Assembly (NCBI GenBank): GCA_014904845.1
Contig: MU119543.1
Span: forward strand, 1 to 50,161
Reading direction: 5' to 3'
DNA: 50,161 nt
Origin: Acephala macrosclerotiorum
Lineage: Eukaryota > Ascomycota > Leotiomycetes > Helotiales > Mollisiaceae
Shown: piece by piece, positions 1-9,285 of the stretch
How positions within the stretch are numbered: the stretch's first letter is position 1
How the letters are laid out: the number at the start of each line of letters is the position of its first letter
Position numbers and translations under genes: made by a program
Notes under the pieces: generated by a model
Database searches by the model: none
The model's input: the letters and a program-made list of their open reading frames with translations, nothing else
What the model was told of the DNA's origin: nothing

Positions 1-770
1 AAAAAAAAAAAAAAAAAAAAAAAAAATTAAAAAAATTGAAATTGTAAAAACAAAAACTATTAAAAAAACTTTAAAAAAAAAAGTGAAAAATAATAAAAGA
101 AAACAAATTACTATTAATAAACAGATTTTAATAAAATAAAAAAAAATAAAAATTACTTATAAAAAATACAAAATTGCGAAAATTAAAACGATTATAAAAA
201 CTATAAAAAATATCGAAAAAACTATTAAAAAGATCAAATTTTCTAAAGTAATAATTTTAAAATTCAAAAATTCTTATTTTAAGAATTTAAAGTCTCATAA
301 GAAAATTGAAATTGCACAAGTAAATATAGAAAAAAGAAATAGTAAAATATATAATTAAAAAAAATCGAAAAATTATTCTTTTATAACGAATGAAATAAAT
401 AGATTTTAGACTAATAAAAATAAATCTTTTGAGTATTGCGACGATAGATTTAAAATTTTCAAACTATAATTTGTATAATCGTTAAATGGTAATTTTTTAA
501 AGTTCAATAGGTAATATAAATTTGAGGTGTGCATTCGCTGTATCTGTGCACTGGAAGTGGAAATCGGTTAGCGTGTCAAGAAAACGCGTAAGGATCGCGT
601 CCCTCTCCACACACAGGCTTTGACCTCCTGAAACTTTCCGATGTAATTCCCAAATCTTTTTCATCGCCGTTGATTCAGCCTCTCCTCATCCTTTACACAT
701 GAAGACCTGCTTCAAATATTGATTTGAGATTTTCTCTATTGTTTCCTCTTTTCCGGGACTGTCCTCGTTA
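1..770. other. AT-rich, RIP-like gene-free block
   Basis: The first ~530 bases are almost entirely A/T with long A runs and TA/AA steps and almost no CpG, then composition returns to normal. This looks like the edge of an AT-rich, repeat-induced-point-mutation-type block. I see no gene or recognisable transposon protein. The left boundary lies outside the window. Confidence 0.5.
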
Positions 771-1042
771 CGAGCCTGGGATCAAAAGTCTGTGCTTTTC
801 AGGGCTTTTCAGGGCTTTTCGCTAACAAATAAACGCTGAAACTGAATATCGACTTTTGAATCAAAATATAAATATACTTAATTAATTTGTAAAAAGATAC
901 TTTAGCTTTTGTCAAATAATAAACTATAGTCTTAAAAGATTTTAATTTGTAATTGTTTTATAACGGCATAGACTTTGAAATTCTTCGCGAAAAAGTAGCC
1001 TGAAAACAGCCTGAAAAGCACAGACTTATGATCCCAGGCTCG
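771..1042. mobile_element. MITE copy 1, PIF/Harbinger (Tourist)-like
   Basis: A 272-bp element with ~35-bp near-perfect terminal inverted repeats starting CGAGCCTGGGATCA and ending in the reverse complement. It is flanked by TTA on both sides (768-770 and 1043-1045), a 3-bp TTA/TAA target duplication as known for PIF/Harbinger elements. The interior is AT-rich and has no ORF. A related copy lies at 28289-28562. This copy carries a 10-bp tandem repeat of AGGGCTTTTC just inside the left end that copy 2 has only once. Class assignment is inferred from the duplication length, since no transposase is present. Confidence 0.75.
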
Positions 1043-1192
1043 TTAAGTCTCTCTCAGAGACAAATTTGGCCGCAGAGTGGGCGGGGTGCACCATCGCCCT
1101 GACCTGATACCTATTGTTCGTTCGTTTTCCAGAGTGTCAAAAATTCATATCGATTTCCATAAGACAGCTTCACCGGTAGCCGTTGATGAGCA

Positions 1193-2184
1193 ATGCCTCC
1201 CAAGAAAGTCGCCAGGCCTAGGGGCAGGCCCAGGAAGGTACTTCATGAGGCTACTCCCGAGAACGCAGCGCCTCAGAAGGTCGCCCCTAAGAAGGCACGC
1301 ACTGGGACCTCAAAGCCTATCGTGTTGATGGCGCTCACAACAACAATCGAGAACATGCCTGAGTGTCAACTGCGTGACACAATGAAACTCTATTGCGAAA
1401 AAATACCTGAATTACGGAAGGGACTCGAACAAGAATTCTTGGTACCAGGAAAGGATGTAGTGCGGTATCATGCTGATACCGCGTCTGAGGATGAGTCGAA
1501 TAACGAACTATCCTCAGAGAGCGAAAACGAAAGCAGCGATAACGGTAGTGTCATCGTCACTTCGAAGGCTCGCAGATGGGAACGGAGGCCAATCGAAACA
1601 GGAGACGATGAGCTTGCTGAGCGATGGGCCAAATGTGAGAATTGCGGATGTGTTTTCGATGTAACAAAGAATGAGAGGGGTGATTGCATATGGCACCCCG
1701 GTAAGGGAACCTGTCCTTGCTTAGAGACTTACTCACAATATCAAGGGCAAAAACATTATCAGGACATGGATGTTGGGAAGACTTCGACCGAGGAAGAAGG
1801 GATATTAGCGATGTCGAGGACGATCCTGCCTATGCATCAGGCTTCCAGTGGAATTGTTGCGAGGAGGATGGCAGCTGTAAGGGATGCAAATCAACCAAAC
1901 ACAAAGCTTCGATCATTGCCAACACAATAGAAACGGTAGGCGAGAAAGAGGTTTACCACAGGCGCAACTTCTGGTGCGACCACGACGACGGCTGTCACGA
2001 AAGATTAGAAACCCTTCTCAAAAGTTCTGATTTCGAGGGCGGCATGATATGGCCTTGTTGTGAGAAAGACATTGATGAAGACGGATGTGAGAAATCAATG
2101 CATTTTGGGGTTGGACCTTGGAATTCTCATGGCGCATATCGCATATCGCAGATCGCCGATCCCCTCAGGCTTGTCAACTCATAA
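1193..2184 (+). CDS. CHORD-like Cys/His zinc-binding protein, paralogue A
   Basis: Two exons, 1193-1700 and 1763-2184 (62-nt intron, GTAAGG...TCAG); the join is in frame and gives about 309 aa. The N-terminus is basic and has an AT-hook-like RPRGRPRK (about residues 9-16). An acidic Ser-rich stretch follows, then a Cys/His unit: CENCGCVF, 12 residues on a CIWHPG, then GFQWNCC and GCKSTKH. This spacing resembles CHORD zinc-binding domains (CxxC...CxYHPG...WxCC...GCxxxxH). A second unit keeps only its back half (WPCC...GCEKSMH), without the CxxC and CxYHPG part that the neighbour at 2579 retains. The shared VRYHADTASED block shows the two are tandem duplicates. Function unknown; nuclear DNA binding is possible but only inferred from the AT-hook. 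Confidence 0.75.
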
Positions 2185-2578
2185 CTCTACAGAGGTTTAG
2201 GAAGGCCTGTCACCTATTTCTTAGCGAGCGACATTCTGAATTTACAGCGTGTCCTAAAGCCAAGAAGCCCGAATTCTCACTTGATTTTGTAAACTTACCA
2301 CCATGTTCTACAATCATTGCCCTTTCCATTCCAGTACTATCTCCGACCTGCCATGTCCCTTCCCACAATCCCTCACATACTTCTACATTGTTACCTTGCA
2401 ATTTCCCAATTAAGTATAGTCAGTCAGCAGCTGATCCCGCGATTGCAGGGGGCGCGATACAGACCCTTTTATTGACCTTGTCGCGTCCCCAGCTGCTCAT
2501 CATCCACCAGCAAACCATTTTCCTCGAGCCTCAACGATCTGAATTCTCGCTCCTTTCAACATCAGTTCCAATCAAATC

Positions 2579-3647
2579 ATGCCTCCCAAGAAAACCCGCA
2601 GCTCAACACGCAAAATCACACGTACTGCTCCCCCGAAACCTGTCGTCTCTGACGCACTACGAGATGCTATCGACACTCTGTCCGAGTCCCAACTACGAGC
2701 TTTAATAGTCAAATACTGCGAAAGCATGTCAGATCTGCGAGAAGCGCTGGAGAAAGAGTGCTTGGTACAAGGAAAGAATATTGTTCGCTATCATGCCGAT
2801 ACCGCCTCGGAAGACGCTAAAGACGACAAGTCCTCAGGAACCGAAGATGGAAGTGATGATGATGGTACTTCAACACAGAACAAGAAAGAGAAGAAATCCA
2901 TTGCCATAGAAGACGATGAATTTGCACCTCGATTTGCGAAATGCGAGCATTGCGAGGAGGAATTCGACGTTACGAATAACGAGAAAGGAGATTGCTTGTG
3001 GCATACAGGTAGTTTACCCCGCTCTCCTCTCTTCTTCTAACTTAGCTGACCAAACCAGGAGCCAAAGAAGTCGATTACGAGGCAGATGTTTGGGACGATC
3101 ATGATCCGCAATGCCACGGGCCATATAGCGACTTCGAAGATGATTACGAAATGGCATCGGGATTTGTATGGAATTGCTGCGATGAACAAGGAGACAACCC
3201 CGGCTGCAAGTCGACGAAGCATAAAGCCTCCATCAATCTGATTGTCAAGAAAGCTCCAGTCGCTGCTCCCAAACGCGGTCAGAAGAGGGAAGCGAGTCAA
3301 GTGACGACCACGATTGGGGATCTTCAAGTCGTTGAAAAGGCGAGATGTCGAAGATGTCATCAGAAATTCAACGTGTATGAAAACAAGAGAACTGCTTGTC
3401 TCTATCATCCAGGTATGTTTGGATTTCAATCTTCTCGATTGTGGATGTCTGATGGCTAACTTGGGGGTTAGGAAACAAGGTTGCAACGTATGAAAACGAT
3501 TTCTGGGATGATCATGACGAGGGTGTCGGTGGAGTGATTTCGACACTTGTTGATGAGTCGGAATATGAGGAAGGATTCGTCTGGTCGTGTTGTGAGAAAG
3601 CCATCAGCGATAATGGGTGCAAAAAGGGGAAGCACGTGAATGTGTGA
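2579..3647 (+). CDS. CHORD-like Cys/His zinc-binding protein, paralogue B
   Basis: Three exons (2579-3008, 3059-3412, 3472-3647) with introns of 50 and 59 nt; both joins keep frame, giving about 319 aa. The N-terminal half mirrors paralogue A, including LRxALExECLVxGKNIVRYH and the acidic region, but lacks the AT-hook. It has two complete CHORD-like units: CEHCEEEF...CLWHTG...GFVWNCC...GCKSTKH, and CRRCHQKF...CLYHPG...GFVWSCC...GCKKGKH. Each intron falls at the same place, right after the HPG/HTG turn, so the domain itself was probably duplicated with its intron. It lies 394 bp downstream of A on the same strand. Fungal CHORD proteins are known as HSP90 co-chaperone partners; whether that applies here cannot be told from the sequence. 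Confidence 0.8.
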
Positions 3648-4279
3648 GGTTGAACTAACGGCAAGAGGAGCTCTTCAGGCAGCAAATTTAGGGATGCATC
3701 GCTGTAATCCAGGCTCTCACTCGCTAAAGCGTCGCAGGCTCTAAGCATTCGAAGACCTCAGAGCGCGACGAAACAGCAATAACAGAAAGACTTCTCAGCC
3801 CCCTTTCGCTATTCATTGCATTGGTGTGTTCGAATATCATTTTCATAGAGAGATCCGAGTCTTACCATCGCGTTCTTGAGAATATACCTTCGTTGGGCAA
3901 TACCCTGCTACTGTGACGCTACAGCTGCGGTCCGGTCCCTCCCATAGCGCCCGCCTTGGGAAATGCATCGAAAGTCTTGTGCCTTAGTGCAAATCGTTAT
4001 CCAACAACAGTCCATACTACAATTTGTTTTAATTTAATACCCCGAAACTTCACATATCAGTAAGACGAATTTACATCGGAAATAAAGGATCAAATCTCTA
4101 GCTCCTTTGGTAAGGAAATCGACACTAGCCAAAATTCCGACCGCAACCAAATCCTGGCGGCTCTTGAATTTGCAACCAGGAGTATCTCCACCCATACACA
4201 ATTTGCACGTCTTCTCCCAACTGAACGTTTCAGAAGGAAACAGGCACTAATCTTCCACAGAGATTCGGCAATCATCACC
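3648..4279. other. intergenic, no gene seen
   Basis: The 3' flank of paralogue B and the leader of a possible small ORF. Open frames on the minus strand here are short and have no recognisable domain or splice logic. Confidence 0.4.
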
Positions 4280-4531
4280 ATGGCGCTCAAGTATCTCTTG
4301 TTCCCAGCAGGATGTTACTTTGGAATAGTTCTCGGCTCCCCTAGAAAAGCGCACTGCGACAAGTGCAATCCCAATCGCTCCAGAAGAGAGTTAAAATTTG
4401 AGAAGGAGAAAACCAAAGACCGTTCGTGGAAACCTTTTCTCACTTACAGCATGTACTCTGGCCTCGACTATGATCCGGTGTATGAACAGCCTTTTGGGTC
4501 AGACTCGTCGCTCTGGGATGATAGCGATTAG
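4280..4531 (+). CDS. possible small secreted or membrane-anchored protein
   Basis: An 83-codon frame starts in a near-ideal context (ATCACCATGG). Residues 1-20 are hydrophobic (KYLLFPAGCYFGIVLG) and could be a signal peptide or anchor. The mature part is basic around residues 25-48 and ends in an acidic, Asp-rich tail. A single CxxC pair is present. I recognise no family, and no intron is needed. It could be a small secreted protein gene or a chance frame. Confidence 0.35.
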   Translation: MALKYLLFPAGCYFGIVLGSPRKAHCDKCNPNRSRRELKFEKEKTKDRSWKPFLTYSMYSGLDYDPVYEQPFGSDSSLWDDSD

Positions 4532-4968
4532 GATGGTTGTTAATTTTCTATGGGAATTCCAGTATCGCCTCTCAGCATTTGAAGGTTGGGGTGTTTGGAA
4601 CTTTGTGAACGGCTTTGTGAGAAAGTATGCAAGTAGTGAGGGTGCTGATCTCTCACAAGGCTGGGAGATTGAAGGGGCGGACATTGGATAAGAATAATGT
4701 CAAGTGATCTCAAGTCTCAGGCGAGTATCAAAAGAATGAAGACATTCAAATTGTAGATATAGCTAACGAACGAACGTTTCCGAAGGACAAGACAAAACCC
4801 AACGAATAATACTAGCAAAGCGAATTCATCCTCAATTGCCCTCGACCAAACAAGACATATGACCAAGGAAAAGATCCCACGCTTTGTTGAAAAGACCGGA
4901 ACACTATTTTCGCAACTGCAAATGGAGAACAAAGGAAATTCGTGATCACGACCCGCCAAGCCATCTCC

Positions 4969-5548
4969 TCAAACTCTCTTGACAAAGCCCAAGTTAGCAT
5001 GCTTCTTCCACAAATGCTCCGTCAGCTTGTCCTTTCGCTTGTAGCCCGCTCCGTTGGACTTTGGACATCCTTGGACATGGCAGAAATGGAGAACCGCGTT
5101 GATACCGTGGACGGAAGATTCGTGGCGGATACGATCAGAATCGCGTCTGAAAGTAGCTTGACAGCCGGCGTTACAGGCAAAGGAGGCAATGACCGGAACA
5201 GGCACAGAGATTGTTGCTCGGCCTTGGGTGTTGACTTGCCCTTGGGGGATGATGGATTGGGCTTGCTGGCTGGATTGGAATTGCTGACTAATTGCATTTT
5301 GCGCGTTGGTTTGATCTTGCGAAATTAGATATCCAGGAGGAATGGGCGACTGAGTTGCCACAGCAGTGTAGTTGGCTGTGGCCCAACTCCATTGAGCGGA
5401 CTGGTGATCATATCCAGGAACACGCAAAGCTGTTTCGGTAAGTCAAGTAAAGGAGTATAGGTGGGGGATGAGGCCACGTCAATTGGGTTCGGCGGCCTGT
5501 TGCGTTGTCCATCAGCGAGAGTTAAAAAAAAAACTTACCGAGCCTCAT
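4969..5548 (-). CDS. C2H2 zinc-finger protein (first exon uncertain)
   Basis: The main exon (5429-4969) encodes a Gln/Ser-rich N-terminal region followed by two C2H2-like units: FACNAGCQATFRRDSDRIRH...H and FCHVQGCP...KRKDKLTEHLWKKH. Upstream is a strong donor, GTAAGT followed by a T run, at 5538. The acceptor at 5430 gives frame only with a 10-nt first exon (ATG at 5548). A more protein-like upstream exon starting at 5648 (MQTPYQNDIWTKEMEEM) is out of frame with that acceptor, and would need a weaker GAG acceptor near 5388. The true start is therefore undecided. It is probably a nuclear DNA-binding protein, with finger layout like that of the larger gene at 12269-13593. Confidence 0.6.
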
Positions 5549-6212
5549 CGCCACCAAAAGTTCCCCAATGAGGAGCAAGTGTGGGATCTGAGGCAATCAT
5601 CTCTTCCATCTCCTTCGTCCAAATATCGTTTTGGTATGGTGTCTGCATGATGAGGGCGAGAGCTAGAGCCAAGATTGGCTGAAGCTGTGCAGTGAGGGCG
5701 AGAGGGCGTTGGCAGGGGTGTTAAGAAGTGAGGCTGTCGAAGGTTACACACGCCAAAATCGTGTGCCGGAAGTGCGAAACCTCTTTCTCTTGGGAGGTGG
5801 GAAGTCTGGTGTCTTTATCTTTCTGGACGGTTGAAAGACGTGGCTTTCGCCCTTGTCAATATCTGTCAGGGGTTGAGATTCTCTGCTTGACTGTCTCTAG
5901 TGTTCAGGAGGACGTGTTTGAGGCTGGAAAGGCAACGACCTATCAGATGATTAATAGGAGACGTACGTTTGACGATTGGAACTCTTATCACTCCGGTACT
6001 GTCTCCGCTAGGAAACGATGCCAGCCTTTCGATAGGAGAGAGATTGTGAGAGAATACACCACGTGGTTGGTATACACGTGACCTAAAGAAAAATCAGATT
6101 TTCGAAAGACATGAGTGCACGTACTCATGTTGCATAGACACAATAGCCCTTGCTTATGCAGAAGAAAGTCCTGATTTACCAATTGAAAGTTTGATAGAAG
6201 ATAACTTATGTC
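5549..6212. other. probable 5' region of the C2H2 gene
   Basis: It contains the alternative first exon (5648-5539) of the C2H2 gene and its upstream region. The one longer plus-strand frame (5728-6081) shows no domain and I do not call it. Confidence 0.35.
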
Positions 6213-6775
6213 CTACTCTAATCTTAAAAGCTTACTTGACCACGGTCCAAATCTACCTTGGACTAAGGTACATTGATATCTGCAGATGAAAGCTCGTCCG
6301 GCTGCTAAGAATCCATCAATACACATGAAATCTAGAATAGTATTCGAGCTTACTGCGGTCGAGACAGCTATTGCGTGACACAGAATCATGATTGGTGGCC
6401 CACAGGACCAATGACCACGAAGCCATCTGGACATCGAGCCGCATGTCGTGCAACATTTCACAACAGAAGGCAACGAGCTTAATTGAACAGGCACTTGCGC
6501 TAGGTAATCGCCATCAAACGCATAAACAGTAGCGGGAAATGCTAATCTGCAATTGAACATGCAAACATTGTCGGGGTTTGAAGGTTCTCAAACGGTGTCG
6601 GGTCACTGGCTACACCGAGTATCTCCGGTATTCGAGCGCAATGGATTAGAAATGGACACGCATCATAAATTTGCAGCATCTGGGGGTAATCCACTATCAC
6701 GACAGTCATCGCACTTACGAGTACAAGTCGAATCACGTCGCTAAGGTTAAGAGGACTAGTTTCAGAGAAAAGCAT
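6213..6775 (-). other. two overlapping unassigned minus-strand ORFs
   Basis: ORFs 6775-6542 and 6560-6213 overlap in different frames and contain intron-like signals (for example GTAAGTGCGATG with a later CCCCAG, and TTCAATTGCAG). They could be exons of one small Cys-containing protein transcribed in the same direction as the transporter that ends at 6825. No family is recognised and the exon structure is not solved. Confidence 0.2.
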
Positions 6776-6824
6776 CGCACTTCGTACACCGAATCAGCTC
6801 CTCGCCAAATCATTCATGGTTCCC

Positions 6825-8594
6825 TCAGAACATGTTTTTTGGGTGTGCGCCAGCATCCTCCATCTTAGCAGTCCACCTCCACCTCGAAGCTTCTGCCCCA
6901 TCGATCTCTCCCGGCCAGAGTAGTCTTCGAAGCCACAATGCTCTAATCATCATGCCGAAGACAAATATCCATAATATCACAAGTAGGACTGCCATTACAG
7001 TTCCGAAAATCTTCAGACCATTGGAGTTGAGGGACTTGCCGAGAGCTTGGGTTGCTGTTACTAGTGCTGTGTTGGGGAAAACGAATGAGAACCTAAACTT
7101 GTCAGAATTAGGAGAATGAGACGGAGGTAAGGTCAGGGAAGTACCAAGTCATGTCAAATTGAATATGATGCTCCGGATTCTTCGGCTGCATCACTTGCCA
7201 GTGTGCACCAACACTGACGAGGAAGAACCAGAGGCATAGTCCCCACATCCAGAGTCCTGCCAGATCTGAGAGTAGTTTAATGACGATTGCTGCGTCGGTG
7301 TTGCCCTGGAAGCCGGATGGCATTACTTTGGGGATGACGGTATTGCCTAGGTGGACTAGGCCTGCGACTGTGAATCCTGATGGTCCTACTGAGACAAACT
7401 GGAAAGATTAGCAACTGGAAATCGGGCTTGGCCTTGGGGGACTTACCATGCCTGGTCTTGTTGTTTCTCGCGGAAGCTTCTGTGTCATGAGACGATATAT
7501 AAAGGCACTGTAAATCATCAAGCTGACAAGAAAGCCTGTGCCTTGTATACAAAGAGCACCGAGTGTTATGGAGATGGCATTGATGCGTACAGCAGCAGCG
7601 GAATTGGGCAAGGCATCGATGAGATTCGCAGCAAATGGAGCCATGAGAAGCAGGGGGTACGCGGGGAAAATCCAGATTGGAGTCATGGTGTGAATTGGAA
7701 AGGTTCTGGGCAAGGATCAGCACAACAACAGACATTGGTATGGAGAGACATACTGTGTAGACCAAATAATCAGATATAGCCCAGAACTCGCTAGGAAGCT
7801 CAAGGCGGCATACGCCCAGAAGAACACTTGCATCATTCTTTGGGACCATTCGCCTGTTTCCGATATACCATACTGGCTCATATTGATGAGAATTGTCCCA
7901 ACTCTATGAATATATCAGTGACCGAACTATCCTTGTACATTGACTGCGCTTACGAGACAACCTGCGAATGGTCAGCAACTCCGAGTTGGATGAAAAGGTA
8001 GAAAACATACACAAGCAGGGACGAAAAGAGACTCGGAGGGACTAGTAAAAGAGCCTCTGAACGAGCCAGGATTCCACCTGAATCTCAGCGTAATGAAAAA
8101 GCAATTCATGAGGAAAAGAGACAAATTGAACAGGAAAACAATCACGCCGAGGATCCGAAGCCAGTCAGAACGATATGGGACTGCACATCGTCAGAACAGA
8201 ACTTTGTGGGTATCATTAAGTCCATACTTGAGTGTAGCACATTGGCAATTCCTCCCGTGGCCATGGTCATCGTGAACCACGTCCATGTATAGCATCCCAC
8301 ACGGTCTCGAAAGCCAACTACCCTCCGCGTAGGGGCATCTTCCTTCCGCTGTTCCTCTTGGCCGGCCATATCCATATTGTCTTCGGTTTCGATGGTATCC
8401 TTTACTTCAACATCCGTATCTTCTACTCTTGCATCGTCACTGCTGTCTGCGAATGGGTTCCTCCTCCTCTCTCCCTCCTGTTGTATGCCACGGCCAAAGA
8501 AGAACCCGCTGCTCTCGGGTGATCGTGGTGATTCGTAGCCATTCTCGGGAACAATTGCGATCATCCGTCTTGGTACAGGTCTTTGTGCTGGCAT
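6825..8594 (-). CDS. Mae1/TDT-family (C4-dicarboxylate/malic acid or sulfite) transporter
   Basis: Seven exons: 8594-8228, 8180-8011, 7961-7954, 7903-7754, 7705-7447, 7398-7145, 7092-6825. All introns are GT-AG, 47-52 nt, and every phase matches, giving 491 aa. About 100 cytosolic residues rich in Asp/Glu precede a polytopic membrane domain. Family hallmarks are YTWTWFTMTMATGGIANVL in the first helix, a later SESLFVPA segment, LINMSQYG, and WIFPAYPLLLMAPFAANL, as in the voltage-dependent anion channel/malic acid transport family (Pfam PF03595). Members export or import malate, sulfite or related anions across the plasma membrane; the substrate cannot be fixed from sequence. The third exon is only 8 nt (codes V-V-S). 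The N-terminal extension is longer than in typical members. Confidence 0.9.
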
Positions 8595-8833
8595 TTCGCA
8601 AAGATGCCGGTCTCTGGCGGAGTGACGAAGATCTTGGAAATTGCGTAGAGGACGATGAGTAGGAGCGGTTCCATGGACGTTAAGGCGTAGCTAAAATTGA
8701 CAAGAGTGGTGATGAATATTAGGAGATTGAGGACAATTGATCCCACATTGCTGAGCGCCATGGTGGAGGTGGGTGGAGATGTCCCTGCGGTTATCGGTCT
8801 TGCTTGGTCTCGTGTGGACGTGGGCGGAGGCAT
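8561..8833 (-). promoter_or_regulatory. candidate upstream ORF overlapping the transporter start
   Basis: An ATG-started frame of about 90 codons begins 239 bp upstream of the transporter ATG and ends 34 bp inside the transporter's coding region in another frame. If present in the mRNA it would have to be bypassed or reinitiated past, so it could lower translation. It contains a hydrophobic stretch (NLLIFITTLVNFSYALTSM). The transcription start is unknown, so this is only a candidate. Confidence 0.3.
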
Positions 8834-9285
8834 TTGGTATCTTTCGGGCAAGACTCGTTATTCTCGGGTTGTCGGCAGTGCAGCGTCATTGCGTACGCGG
8901 AAGACGCGAGGACGGATTGATTGCTTGGTACGGAGAGTTTTGGAGGGAAAGTGCAGACACCCAATCAACGCGGAATGACATAAGGGGCTTAACCGTATTA
9001 AGAGGCGGTGGAGGCCTTTGGTGGAACATCAAGATCTCAGACTCCCAAACATCGCAAACGAAAACATCACCATCTTCGACCTCACGAACCCCTTACAGTC
9101 TGCCACGACTCAAGAATATGCTATAACATACTAACACATCTTAATTGACATCTGCAGGCACCTCTTTCTCACCAATTCAGTCCTCACTCACGTCTGTCTT
9201 CTGATCCACCTGTCGCGTGCCTTATTTTTCTCGAGGCAAAGACTCGAGATCCTGTAGCCAGGGCTTCTTAGATGCAAGTATCCAT

